Assembly (NCBI GenBank): GCA_002425185.1
Contig: DILT01000010.1
Location: 248,001-312,000 of the forward strand
Direction: 5' to 3'
Source of the DNA: Flammeovirgaceae bacterium UBA5585
GTDB taxonomy: Bacteria > Bacteroidota > Bacteroidia > Cytophagales > Cyclobacteriaceae
DNA: 64,000 bases
Shown in pieces: positions 1 through 8,032 of this stretch (positions within the stretch are counted from its first letter, which is position 1; the number at the start of each line of letters is the position of its first letter). Below the pieces are notes generated by a model that made no database searches, was not told the DNA's origin, and worked only from the letters and a program-made list of their open reading frames with translations. Position numbers and translations under genes: made by a program.

Positions 1-837
1 CGTGAGGAAGATCAGCGTGTCAGATTGAAGGGGAGGGCAGCTACCAGAAATTCATCGATGGATTTGGACAGCGTGCGAAATGCTTACAACGAAAGGCTTG
101 TGGTTGCCATTAAAGATTTTCTGGTCGACTATGGGGATATGATCAGTCAGCTTGGAGCCAATGAGCGCATCGTTATTACCAACCGCGGTGAGCGGCCACG
201 GGTATGGGTGAATCAGTTTTTCTCTTCGCCTAAGCGATCCTACCTTTCGGCAGAAATTTCCAAGGCTGAAATCTCAGCCTTTAAGCAAGGCAAGCTCACG
301 CGTGATCAGGCCATTGGAAAAATTAAAGTGGTGAACACTGAATCAGTTGATACCGTTGAGCCTGACCTGGAGTTGTTCTCTAGTATTTTTAACCGGCTTT
401 ATCGTTCTGATTTGGCGACAACCTATTTTACCGATGAAGGCATCTACTTTGAGCGGTTAAAAGATTTTGGCGCAGTGTATTACATGCGTGTTTACAGCAG
501 TAACCAAAGCAGAAATTCTGGTTTGTTCAATATGCCTACAGCAAAAATAACCGATGTTGATCAGGCTGCGCGCGATAAAAAGGTTAAAGAGATGTATCCG
601 GCTTTCGAAAAAGAACTCAAGGAAAATTTGGTCGAATATGGTCGTACCGTTAAGAGTTTGGGGGACAATGAATCGCTGGTATTTAACGTTGTAATTACCA
701 AATGCGAGGGTTGTGGTATTCCATCATCGCTTGAACTTTCGTTGAAGAGCGCTGTATTAAAAGAGTATTCTGCCGGAAAAATCAACAAAGATGCGGCCAT
801 TGGAAAAATTTCGGTGAAAAAAGGCCAGAACCAGTAA
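1..837 (+). CDS. Protein with two related repeats, 5' end outside window
   Basis: I do not recognise a named family. The frame is open from base 1 (residues R-E-E-D-Q-R precede the first TTG at 25), so the real start is probably upstream and this is a 5'-partial gene. It contains two similar segments, about bases 85-333 and 595-822. Each has a helix ending in a D/EYG motif, then SLG/QLG-x-NE, a beta-like stretch, and a helix ending in G-K-(L/I)-(T/N)-(R/K)-D-(Q/A)-A-I-G-K-I. The second copy carries a CEGC pair absent from the first. A spacer with aromatic-rich strands lies between them. No signal peptide or membrane segment is visible in this portion. Function unknown. Confidence 0.75.
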   Translation, partial: REEDQRVRLKGRAATRNSSMDLDSVRNAYNERLVVAIKDFLVDYGDMISQLGANERIVITNRGERPRVWVNQFFSSPKRSYLSAEISKAEISAFKQGKLTRDQAIGKIKVVNTESVDTVEPDLELFSSIFNRLYRSDLATTYFTDEGIYFERLKDFGAVYYMRVYSSNQSRNSGLFNMPTAKITDVDQAARDKKVKEMYPAFEKELKENLVEYGRTVKSLGDNESLVFNVVITKCEGCGIPSSLELSLKSAVLKEYSAGKINKDAAIGKISVKKGQNQ

Positions 838-890
838 CCTTGGTCAACACCACGGGTACTTATATAATAGGGTAAGTTATTATTCGGGTG

Positions 891-923
891 GTTTCGATAT
901 ACGAGGCTACCCGATTATTTTTG
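891..923 (+). promoter_or_regulatory. Putative Bacteroidota-type promoter for the export operon
   Basis: TATTTTTG at 916-923 matches the Bacteroidota -7 consensus TAnnTTTG. A weak -33-like GTTTC lies at 891-895, about 20 bases upstream. The predicted transcript start is roughly 15-20 bases before the adaptor start codon at 948. Sequence match only. Confidence 0.45.
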
Positions 924-947
924 TACTAAATCCAATCGGGCACTGCT

Positions 948-2438
948 ATGAAAAGAAATTTAATGATTGCTGGAGGCTTAGTTGTAGTTTTTGTAATCGG
1001 GTTTGTGATTTACAAGAGCAACACAAAGCGTGATATTGTTGATATTTTTGCTACGGTGCAGCGGGGCACATTTAAGGTAGAGATCGAAACGACAGGTGAA
1101 CTGGAGGCTAAGAACTCAGTAAAGATACAAGCGCCAACACAACTCCGGGAGTATAGGGTTAACAACCTTACTATTCAAAGTATTGTAAACGAAGGTACCG
1201 TGGTTGAGCGCGGAGATTGGATCGCTACGCTTGATCGTTCTGAATTTCAAGGGCGTATTAAGGATAAAGAGATTGAACTGGAAAAGGCACAGGCCAATTT
1301 TGTACAAACGCAGTTAGACACCACTTTGCAATTGCGGCAATCGCGTGATGAGCTCATCAATATGCGCTACGATGTGGATGAGAAAAAAATCATTCTTGAA
1401 CAATCCAAGTTTGAGCCCCCTGCAACCATCAAGCAAAATGAAATTAACCTGGAAAAATCACAGCGCGCACTGGAGCAGGCTTTGGAAAATTATAAGATCA
1501 GGAAAAGACAGAATATTGAGAAGATGCGCACGGTAAATGCTGAACTCCGTAAAGTTCAAAATGAGTATAACGGCATGATGACGCTCAACTCAGCATTTAA
1601 TATTGTTGCTCCTGAGCCTGGCATGGTTATCTATCGCAAGGGTTGGGATAATAAACCAATCAAGGCTGGTTCGCAAATAAGCACCTGGGATCCGGTAGTG
1701 GCCACGCTTCCTGATTTAACAACCATGATGTCGAAAACCTATGTAAACGAAGTGGATGTTAGAAAGGTAAAGCCCGGACAAAAAGTAGAGATAGGTTTAG
1801 ATGCCTATCCCGACAAGAAGCTTTCCGGTCAGGTAATAAACGTAGCCAATGTAGGTGAGCAACGTCCCAATAGCGATGCCAAAGTGTTTCAGGTTGATGT
1901 ACAAATAGCAGGAACAGATCCATCACTGCGGCCGGCCATGACTACCAGTAATAAAATAATAACGATGGTGCTGGACAGTGTACTTTTTATTCCGTTGGAG
2001 TGCTTACATAGTCAAGCCGATTCCATTACGTATGTGTTTAAGCGTGAGGGTCTCAATACCGTGAAGCAGGAAATTATGCTGGGCGAGACTAATGCGAATG
2101 ATGCGGTTATCTTAGCCGGGCTTCAGGAGAATGATCGGTTGTACCTATCACTACCTTCATCCCGGGGAGGCGATGTGCGGTTGCTTCCTGAAATGGAAGG
2201 AAAGCGCAAAAAACCAGAGCCCAAACAGGATGAAATTCCGGGCGAGCAAACAATTACGCTTCCAAATGGACAGGTGATAAAAGTATCAGCCAATGGAGGT
2301 CAGTTTCAGATGCCAGCGCCTGCCAACGGCCAACCGAATCAGGAGGGCAGACAAAGCAGAAGGGAAGGTCAGCGCAGGGAGGGCGGCCAGCCGGAGAAAT
2401 CAACTCAAGGCACAACACCTAATCGCGAAAAGCAATAG
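948..2438 (+). CDS. HlyD/RND-type periplasmic adaptor subunit
   Basis: Membrane fusion protein that should link an inner-membrane MacB-like transporter to a TolC-like outer-membrane channel. Residues 5-22 form an N-terminal membrane anchor. Residues about 40-100 give the first half of the lipoyl/barrel region, 105-210 a long charged coiled-coil hairpin, and 215-400 the second lipoyl half, beta-barrel and membrane-proximal domain. Residues 418-496 are an unusual K/P-, then Q/G/R-rich low-complexity tail containing a T-L-P-N-G-Q-V-I-K segment. The permease starts 3 bases after its stop, so the genes are almost certainly co-transcribed. Substrate unknown; family call is firm. Confidence 0.9.
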   Translation: MKRNLMIAGGLVVVFVIGFVIYKSNTKRDIVDIFATVQRGTFKVEIETTGELEAKNSVKIQAPTQLREYRVNNLTIQSIVNEGTVVERGDWIATLDRSEFQGRIKDKEIELEKAQANFVQTQLDTTLQLRQSRDELINMRYDVDEKKIILEQSKFEPPATIKQNEINLEKSQRALEQALENYKIRKRQNIEKMRTVNAELRKVQNEYNGMMTLNSAFNIVAPEPGMVIYRKGWDNKPIKAGSQISTWDPVVATLPDLTTMMSKTYVNEVDVRKVKPGQKVEIGLDAYPDKKLSGQVINVANVGEQRPNSDAKVFQVDVQIAGTDPSLRPAMTTSNKIITMVLDSVLFIPLECLHSQADSITYVFKREGLNTVKQEIMLGETNANDAVILAGLQENDRLYLSLPSSRGGDVRLLPEMEGKRKKPEPKQDEIPGEQTITLPNGQVIKVSANGGQFQMPAPANGQPNQEGRQSRREGQRREGGQPEKSTQGTTPNREKQ

Positions 2439-2441
2439 GTT

Positions 2442-3803
2442 ATGAAAGAAAGACTCTTTGCTAATCTCTACATCGCTATTGATGCAGTAATTGCCAATAA
2501 GCTTCGTTCGCTGCTTACAGCATTGGGTATCATCTTCGGTGTAGCGGCCGTAATTGCCATGCTGGCCATTGGTAACGGAGCGCAACAGGAAATACTGGAG
2601 CAGATTAAATTGGTAGGGGTTAACAACATTGTTATTAAGCCCATTGTTGAGCAGGAAGAGCAAAAAATTGAAGAGGCCTCTGCTGAAAAGGAAAAGAAGA
2701 AATTCTCCCCGGGGCTTACGGTTCGCGATGTACACAGCATAATGGAAACCATTCCCGGCATCAGTAAAATGAGCCCGGAGATAATCCTCGAATCCACTAT
2801 CATTAAAAGTGGTATACGCAGATCGGCAAAGTTGGTAGGTGTGGAGCCGGTGTATTTTGATATTTACAATTTTGAACTTTCTGATGGCTCCATGTTTACA
2901 CCCGAGCATCTTAAAATCGGGGCACCGGTATGCATCATTGGCAATTCAATCAAAACGAAATTTTTTCCTACTGAGAATCCTGTTGGAAAATCGATAAAAG
3001 TTGGCCCTAACTGGCTAACGATTATCGGGGTAATGAAGGAACGCTATGTGTCAGAAAGCAGCATTGCCAAGTTGGGTATTCGCGATTTTAATATGGATGT
3101 ATATGCACCCTTACAAACCGTATTGATTCGCTACAAAAACCGCGACCTCGTAACACAAAACTCAATCAGTCCAACACCAAATTTCAGCCGGGGAAGGATA
3201 ATCATTATCGGTGGTGATGATAGTCAGAACGACTCCGGTCCAGCGGTTAATTATCATCAACTCGACAGGCTGGTGATACAAGTTGATAAAACAACCATGC
3301 TTACACCAACCGCTGAAATTTTATCGCGCTTATTACAGCGCAGGCACTATGGTGTTGTAGATTATGAAATAGAAATCCCTGAGTTGTTGCTGAAACAACA
3401 ACAGCGCACCAATGATATTTTTAATTATGTTTTAGGTGCTATCGCAGGCATTTCATTGCTGGTAGGGGGTATTGGTATAATGAACATTATGCTCGCTTCC
3501 GTGTTGGAGCGCATTAAAGAAATTGGATTGCGCCTGGCCATTGGTGCACAGAAGAATGATATTGTTCAGCAATTTTTGTTTGAAGCGGTAATGATCAGTG
3601 TAAGTGGAGGAATCATTGGTGTAATACTGGGTGTTACACTGGCCATGCTGGTCTCATCGTTTGCCAATATTCCAACCGTAATAAGTTTTACTTCTATTAT
3701 CTTATCTTTTGGCGTAGCGGCTACCGTGGGGTTAATTTTTGGTATTGCTCCTGCACGAAAAGCTGCCATGCAGGATCCAATTACATCTTTACGTTATGAA
3801 TAG
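2442..3803 (+). CDS. MacB-like ABC transporter permease
   Basis: Inner-membrane permease of the MacB/FtsX type, expected to drive export mechanically with a separate ATPase. Architecture seen: TM1 at residues 24-45, a large periplasmic MacB_PCD-like domain about 46-320, then the FtsX core with three membrane segments near 329-355, 380-405 and 413-437. The coupling-helix motif E-R-x-K-E-I-G-L-R-x-A-I-G-A is intact after TM2. Residues 67-89 are a glutamate/lysine-rich insertion just after the first beta strand. There is no nucleotide-binding domain in this protein and no ATPase gene in the window. Its last 8 bases overlap the TolC gene. Confidence 0.9.
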   Translation: MKERLFANLYIAIDAVIANKLRSLLTALGIIFGVAAVIAMLAIGNGAQQEILEQIKLVGVNNIVIKPIVEQEEQKIEEASAEKEKKKFSPGLTVRDVHSIMETIPGISKMSPEIILESTIIKSGIRRSAKLVGVEPVYFDIYNFELSDGSMFTPEHLKIGAPVCIIGNSIKTKFFPTENPVGKSIKVGPNWLTIIGVMKERYVSESSIAKLGIRDFNMDVYAPLQTVLIRYKNRDLVTQNSISPTPNFSRGRIIIIGGDDSQNDSGPAVNYHQLDRLVIQVDKTTMLTPTAEILSRLLQRRHYGVVDYEIEIPELLLKQQQRTNDIFNYVLGAIAGISLLVGGIGIMNIMLASVLERIKEIGLRLAIGAQKNDIVQQFLFEAVMISVSGGIIGVILGVTLAMLVSSFANIPTVISFTSIILSFGVAATVGLIFGIAPARKAAMQDPITSLRYE

Positions 3804-5265
3804 AACATTCCGAACATGGATGCTCATATGGACACTAGCGGCCATAGGCGCACCACTTTTTGCACAACAAAAGTACACACTGCAAGATGTGATTGAACTG
3901 GCCAAAAGTCAGTCGCCACTTTCGCGACAGGCTGAAACCAGGCGCGAAAACCGGTACTGGCAGTATCGGTTTTACAAGTCAAACTTTAATCCTCAGTTAC
4001 GCTTAAGCGGAACCCTGCCAGCCTATACTAAAAGCGTTAGCCAGGCCCCGCTGGCAGATGGTTCGTTCCGATATACCCAAGTTGAGCAATCGAATAATAA
4101 TCTTAATCTTGGCCTGGTGCAGCCCCTGTTTTTTACGGGTGGAACGGTGTCGGTGAATTCAAGCCTTCAATATTTTAATAATTACCTGGCTGAGTTTCCG
4201 CAACCGGGCGAACAATGGGGTGGCACGGTGATGAATATACAACTGACCCAACCCATTTTTGCCTTTAACTCCCTCCGGTGGGATCGGAGAACTGAGCCGC
4301 TTCGGTATGAAGAGTCACGCAGAAGCTATGTTGAGGAGATGGAGTTTATCTCACAAAATGCAGTAGCTCGATTTTTTGATGTACTGGATGCTCAGATCAA
4401 TTTGCAGATTGCCGAGTTTAACCTGGCCAACAACGATACCATCTATAAAATTGAAGAAGGCCGTTACAACATAGGCACCACGCCAAAGGATAAATTACTG
4501 CAGGCAGAATTACAGCTTTTACGTTCACGCCAGGATGTGACTCAAGCAAAAATAAATTTGCAGATTGCACGCCTCCAGATGCGGAGCTACTTAGGTCTGC
4601 GCAGCAGCGAACAATTTGAATTGGTACTACCCGAGGAGATTCCACCCCTCTTCATCACGGTTGATGAAGCCATGCAATTGGCGAAGGAAAACCGGGCAGA
4701 TTTTATAGCCTTTGAAAGACGAAAGATCGAAGCCGACCGGGAGGTAGCCCAGGCGCGAGGTCAGCGCTTTCAAACCAACCTGACAGCAGCCTTTGGATTA
4801 AACAATAACGGATTGGCCTTGCCGGATATTTATCAAAATCCAACCCAGCAGCAAACTTTCGCATTATCGTTGAATGTACCCATTATTGATTGGGGCCGCA
4901 ACCAGGCCCGCATGCAAACAGCACTCGCTAATAAAAAACTTAATGACTATGTAATTGCACAGGATGAAGTGAACTTTGAACAGGAGATTATTACGCAAGT
5001 TGGTCAATTTGATGTTTTGTTAAGCCAGATTGAGATCACAAAAAAATCGGATGAAGTAGCCAATGAACGCTATGTGGTATCACAGAACCGTTACCTGATC
5101 GGCAAGATCGATATTACCAATTTGAACATTGCCCTTACCGAAAAAGATGCTGCCAAACGAAGTTATGTTGGGGCACTTCGTTCGTTCTGGACATCGTACT
5201 ATGATTTACGAAGATTAACGTTGTACGATTTCTCTAACAGGCGATTACTTTATATACCCGATTAA
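3796..5265 (+). CDS. TolC family outer-membrane efflux protein
   Basis: Outer-membrane channel of the tripartite exporter encoded just upstream. I chose the ATG at 3796 (overlapping the permease stop by 8 bases) because it puts a signal peptide, ending near A-P-L-F-A-Q-Q, directly at the N-terminus; the longer frame from 3739 would bury it. The mature protein (489 aa precursor) shows the two-fold OEP pattern: long amphipathic helices at about 170-280 and 360-460, separated by beta segments with the typical Q-P-L/I-F motifs. Length fits the family. Adaptor, permease and channel are adjacent, which supports one transport system. Confidence 0.9.
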   Translation: MNRTFRTWMLIWTLAAIGAPLFAQQKYTLQDVIELAKSQSPLSRQAETRRENRYWQYRFYKSNFNPQLRLSGTLPAYTKSVSQAPLADGSFRYTQVEQSNNNLNLGLVQPLFFTGGTVSVNSSLQYFNNYLAEFPQPGEQWGGTVMNIQLTQPIFAFNSLRWDRRTEPLRYEESRRSYVEEMEFISQNAVARFFDVLDAQINLQIAEFNLANNDTIYKIEEGRYNIGTTPKDKLLQAELQLLRSRQDVTQAKINLQIARLQMRSYLGLRSSEQFELVLPEEIPPLFITVDEAMQLAKENRADFIAFERRKIEADREVAQARGQRFQTNLTAAFGLNNNGLALPDIYQNPTQQQTFALSLNVPIIDWGRNQARMQTALANKKLNDYVIAQDEVNFEQEIITQVGQFDVLLSQIEITKKSDEVANERYVVSQNRYLIGKIDITNLNIALTEKDAAKRSYVGALRSFWTSYYDLRRLTLYDFSNRRLLYIPD

Positions 5266-5294
5266 TTCTTCAAGTACGTAGGGTTAGAAGAAAT

Positions 5295-5319
5295 TGGGAT
5301 TATGAAATTCCTATCTTCG
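5295..5319 (+). promoter_or_regulatory. Possible promoter for the ceramidase-like gene
   Basis: TATCTTCG at 5312-5319 is one base from the TAnnTTTG consensus; TTG at 5294-5296 could serve as -33 but the spacing is short. It sits 14 bases from the start codon. Weak evidence. Confidence 0.25.
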
Positions 5320-5333
5320 TGCTTTGAGATGCT

Positions 5334-6683
5334 ATGAATCGGTTACTTCGTTATTTCCTTTATACTGCAGGGGCTGTTCTTGCAGTATTACTTTTTATTG
5401 CTTTGGTAGGTATTGCTCCTGTAAACCGAAATATTGACAGGACAGAAGCAACCTTAACAATGCGTGAAGCAATAAAGAATTTACAGCCTGCTACACAAAA
5501 CATTTCGTCATTTCAAGTTGGTTATGCCAAAGTAAACCTCACGCCATCGTTCCCGGTGGCTACTGCAGGCTATGGAAAGCGCCAGGGAAAACTTATTGAA
5601 GGCATACGTGATTCGGTATATGTTCGCGCTATGGTGCTGCACAATGGTTCACAGCGTGTGGCTATTGTAAGTGCAGATTTATTAATAGTTCCTCCTACGG
5701 TAACGGCACTATTGGAAAGGGAGCTACCACAGGTAGGCTTTTCATTGGAGAATACGTACCTGGGTGCAACGCATACCCATAACAGCATTGGTAATTGGGG
5801 AGAGGGCGCTACAGCTCTTTTATATGGAGCCTATAATGACAAAGTGGTAAGGTTTATTGTAGATCAGATAAAAGAGAGTATTGCATCGGCCAACCGTTCG
5901 GTTAAACCGGCAACACTTAAGTCCGGAACCATTGCTGTTCCTAATGCAGTACGTAACCGACTGATCAAGAACGGCCCGGTGGATTCATTGCTTCGTGTTG
6001 TTGAGCTGAACCAATTGGATGGAAGTAAACAAGTATTGTTAAGCTACACAGCTCATGCTACCTGTTTGTCGTCAAAAGATTTACGGTTATCCCGCGATTA
6101 CCCGGGCGCGCTGGTTGATGCACTAGAGGGACAAGGGTATTCCTTTGCCATGTTTATGGCCGGTGCGGTAGGCAGCCACGCGTGCCGCATACCGGAGGGT
6201 GAAGATTGCATCGGTTGGATGACCTCGGAGCTGTCTTCTTACTTAACCGATAACTCAGCTGCGTTAACCCCTATGAACAGCAGTGCTTTGGCTTTTTACC
6301 GGGTGCCGTTGTTGCTCCCTGATCCTCAGCCTAAACTCACCGGTTCGCTTCGGCTGCGTCCGTGGCTTTTTCGTTATGCTTTTGGTGAATACCCTGTACA
6401 CTTAAATGCTTTGCGTATAGGCAATGTATTGCTGATTGGCACACCGTGCGATTATTCAGGGGAATTCAATCGCCACCTCGACCAATACGCTTCACAATAT
6501 GGATTGACAACCATGATTACCAGTTTCAATGGAGGGTACATCGGGTATGTAACACCCGATAAGTATTTTGATGAAGATCACTACGAAACCCGGTTAATGA
6601 ATTGGTATGGCTATGGCAATGGCGATTATGTCACTTCATGTATAGCGTTGTTGATTGAACACAGCGGACAAACCCATTTTTAA
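5334..6683 (+). CDS. Neutral/alkaline ceramidase-like protein, membrane-anchored
   Basis: Resembles the N-terminal catalytic domain of neutral/alkaline ceramidases, zinc amidases that release a fatty acid from ceramide. The protein begins with one membrane segment (residues about 7-27), so the domain is probably periplasmic. Visible family marks: a G-Y-G-K-R segment early on, S-A-D-L-L, the T-H-T-H-N-S histidine cluster near residue 150 (zinc ligand region), and S-Y-T-A-H-A-T near residue 240 with a second conserved histidine. At 449 aa it lacks the C-terminal domain of full-length ceramidases (about 650 aa), so the substrate is uncertain. The SDR gene begins 4 bases after its stop and is probably co-transcribed. 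Confidence 0.75.
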   Translation: MNRLLRYFLYTAGAVLAVLLFIALVGIAPVNRNIDRTEATLTMREAIKNLQPATQNISSFQVGYAKVNLTPSFPVATAGYGKRQGKLIEGIRDSVYVRAMVLHNGSQRVAIVSADLLIVPPTVTALLERELPQVGFSLENTYLGATHTHNSIGNWGEGATALLYGAYNDKVVRFIVDQIKESIASANRSVKPATLKSGTIAVPNAVRNRLIKNGPVDSLLRVVELNQLDGSKQVLLSYTAHATCLSSKDLRLSRDYPGALVDALEGQGYSFAMFMAGAVGSHACRIPEGEDCIGWMTSELSSYLTDNSAALTPMNSSALAFYRVPLLLPDPQPKLTGSLRLRPWLFRYAFGEYPVHLNALRIGNVLLIGTPCDYSGEFNRHLDQYASQYGLTTMITSFNGGYIGYVTPDKYFDEDHYETRLMNWYGYGNGDYVTSCIALLIEHSGQTHF

Positions 6684-6687
6684 AAGC

Positions 6688-7494
6688 ATGACACAACTCG
6701 TAGCCATTATAACCGGGGCAGGCAGTGGAATAGGCTTGCATTTCGCTCAGTCGTTGGCACAACAGCAATTCAAGGTTTGTCTTGTAGATGTTAACTTGGA
6801 AAGTATTGAATCCTTGGTCCCGGCATCCGGTAATGTGATGCATAGGGTAATGGACGTTCGTTCTGCGGAAGCATGGCAAAATTTAGTAAACGACACAGCA
6901 GCGATTTTCGGACGTATAGACTACCTTTTTAATTTCGCGGGCATTGTTCAGCCCGGTTTTATTTATGATGCTGACCTAACCCTTATTGATAAACATATCG
7001 ACATCAATGCAAAGGGAAGCATGTATGGAACCAAGGTAGTTGGCGATTACATGAAGCGACAGGGCAGTGGGCACATCATAAATATTGCTTCGTTGGCGGG
7101 TATTGCTCCAGTGCCAGGTATTGCTTTATACAGCGCATCTAAGTTTGCCATTCGTGGCTTCTCACTGGCTGCCGCAATGGAGTACAAACCCTTTGGTGTT
7201 ACAGTTAGTGTCGTATGCCCCGACCTGGTGAAAACCCCTATGTATGATCTTGAACTTCAGTATACCCATGAAACTGCCCTTGTGTTTTCCGGAAACCTGA
7301 ACGCCCTTGAACCTGCTGATGTAACACGCGAGATTTTGAAGTTGATGAAATCAAAAAAGCGAGAGATCTGTATTCCGGCTTCACGCGGAAGGTTGGCAAA
7401 GGTAGCCGCATTGTGGCCCTGGCTGGCAGATCGTGTTCGTGCTGCGTTAACCCGTAAGGGCTTGGCACAAATGAAAAAGCTTAAAGGCGGGTAG
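6688..7494 (+). CDS. Short-chain dehydrogenase/reductase (SDR)
   Basis: NAD(P)-dependent oxidoreductase of the classical SDR type. The ATG at 6688 is chosen over the upstream TTG at 6655 because it follows the ceramidase stop by 4 bases and places the first beta strand at the N-terminus. Motifs: TGAGSGIG cofactor loop, an aspartate after beta-2 (V-D-V-N; suggests NAD preference), N-F-A-G, the catalytic serine in I-A-S-L-A-G, and Y-S-A-S-K with the catalytic Tyr and Lys. The C-terminal part is basic and may touch a membrane or lipid. Coupling with a ceramidase-like gene suggests lipid metabolism (inference). It overlaps the convergent GNAT gene by 14 bases. Confidence 0.9.
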   Translation: MTQLVAIITGAGSGIGLHFAQSLAQQQFKVCLVDVNLESIESLVPASGNVMHRVMDVRSAEAWQNLVNDTAAIFGRIDYLFNFAGIVQPGFIYDADLTLIDKHIDINAKGSMYGTKVVGDYMKRQGSGHIINIASLAGIAPVPGIALYSASKFAIRGFSLAAAMEYKPFGVTVSVVCPDLVKTPMYDLELQYTHETALVFSGNLNALEPADVTREILKLMKSKKREICIPASRGRLAKVAALWPWLADRVRAALTRKGLAQMKKLKGG

Positions 7495-8032
7495 TTGTAG
7501 TCAAGTCCTTCTTCATTAAAATATCCGTTTGCGGATCGCTTCCCAATATAAAAAGATGAGAGCCGTAGCGAGTAAATCCCCAGCGTTTATAAAAATTGAT
7601 GGCCCGTTCATTATGTTCCCATACGCCTAGCCACAAGGTTTGGTAGCCCAGGTTTTGTCCGAAAACTATAGCGTGCTGCAGTAAGGTGGCACCAATTTTC
7701 TTTTCGAGGTAATCTTTGAGTACATAAATGCGTTCCAGTTCCAGTGCATGGGTATGTTGCGGTTGATCGGGATGAGGTCCCAATCGCAGCTTCATGTAGG
7801 CAACCGGTTTTTTATCCCAAAAGGCCAGGAAAAATTTATTATTGCCATCCATTAGCTCTTGAGTTACCTGGTTCACCGAAAAATTTTCAGCCAGGTATTG
7901 CTGCATATCGGCTTCTGTGTTTAGGTGTGCGAATGTTTCGATGAATGTGGTTTCGCCCAACCAGGTCAGGGTGGCTACGTCATTTAATGTTGCAGGCTGT
8001 ATGCTGATCGGGTTCACACAATCAATTAACAA
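7481..8032 (-). CDS. GNAT family N-acetyltransferase
   Basis: Acetyl-CoA-dependent acyltransferase of unknown substrate. The fold is recognisable from I-x-I-Q-P-A-T at the first strand, A-L-E-L-E-R-I-Y-V at strand beta-4, the K-K-I-G-A-T-L-L pyrophosphate loop region, and the C-terminal W-L-G-V-W-E-x-N-x-R-A-I-N-F-Y-K-R-W-G-F motif, which is typical of RimI-like and spermidine-type GNATs. No ATG is available: the frame starts with TTG at 8032, directly after the yfhO stop, or with GTG at 8017. Same strand as yfhO and probably co-transcribed. Its 3' end overlaps the convergent SDR gene by 14 bases. Confidence 0.85.
   Translation of the reverse strand: MLIDCVNPISIQPATLNDVATLTWLGETTFIETFAHLNTEADMQQYLAENFSVNQVTQELMDGNNKFFLAFWDKKPVAYMKLRLGPHPDQPQHTHALELERIYVLKDYLEKKIGATLLQHAIVFGQNLGYQTLWLGVWEHNERAINFYKRWGFTRYGSHLFILGSDPQTDILMKKDLTTTTRL

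Noticed and set aside
2400..2909. 169-residue open frame antisense to the MacB-like permease
   Set aside because: It lies entirely over a well-supported gene, has no recognisable domain and no convincing start context.
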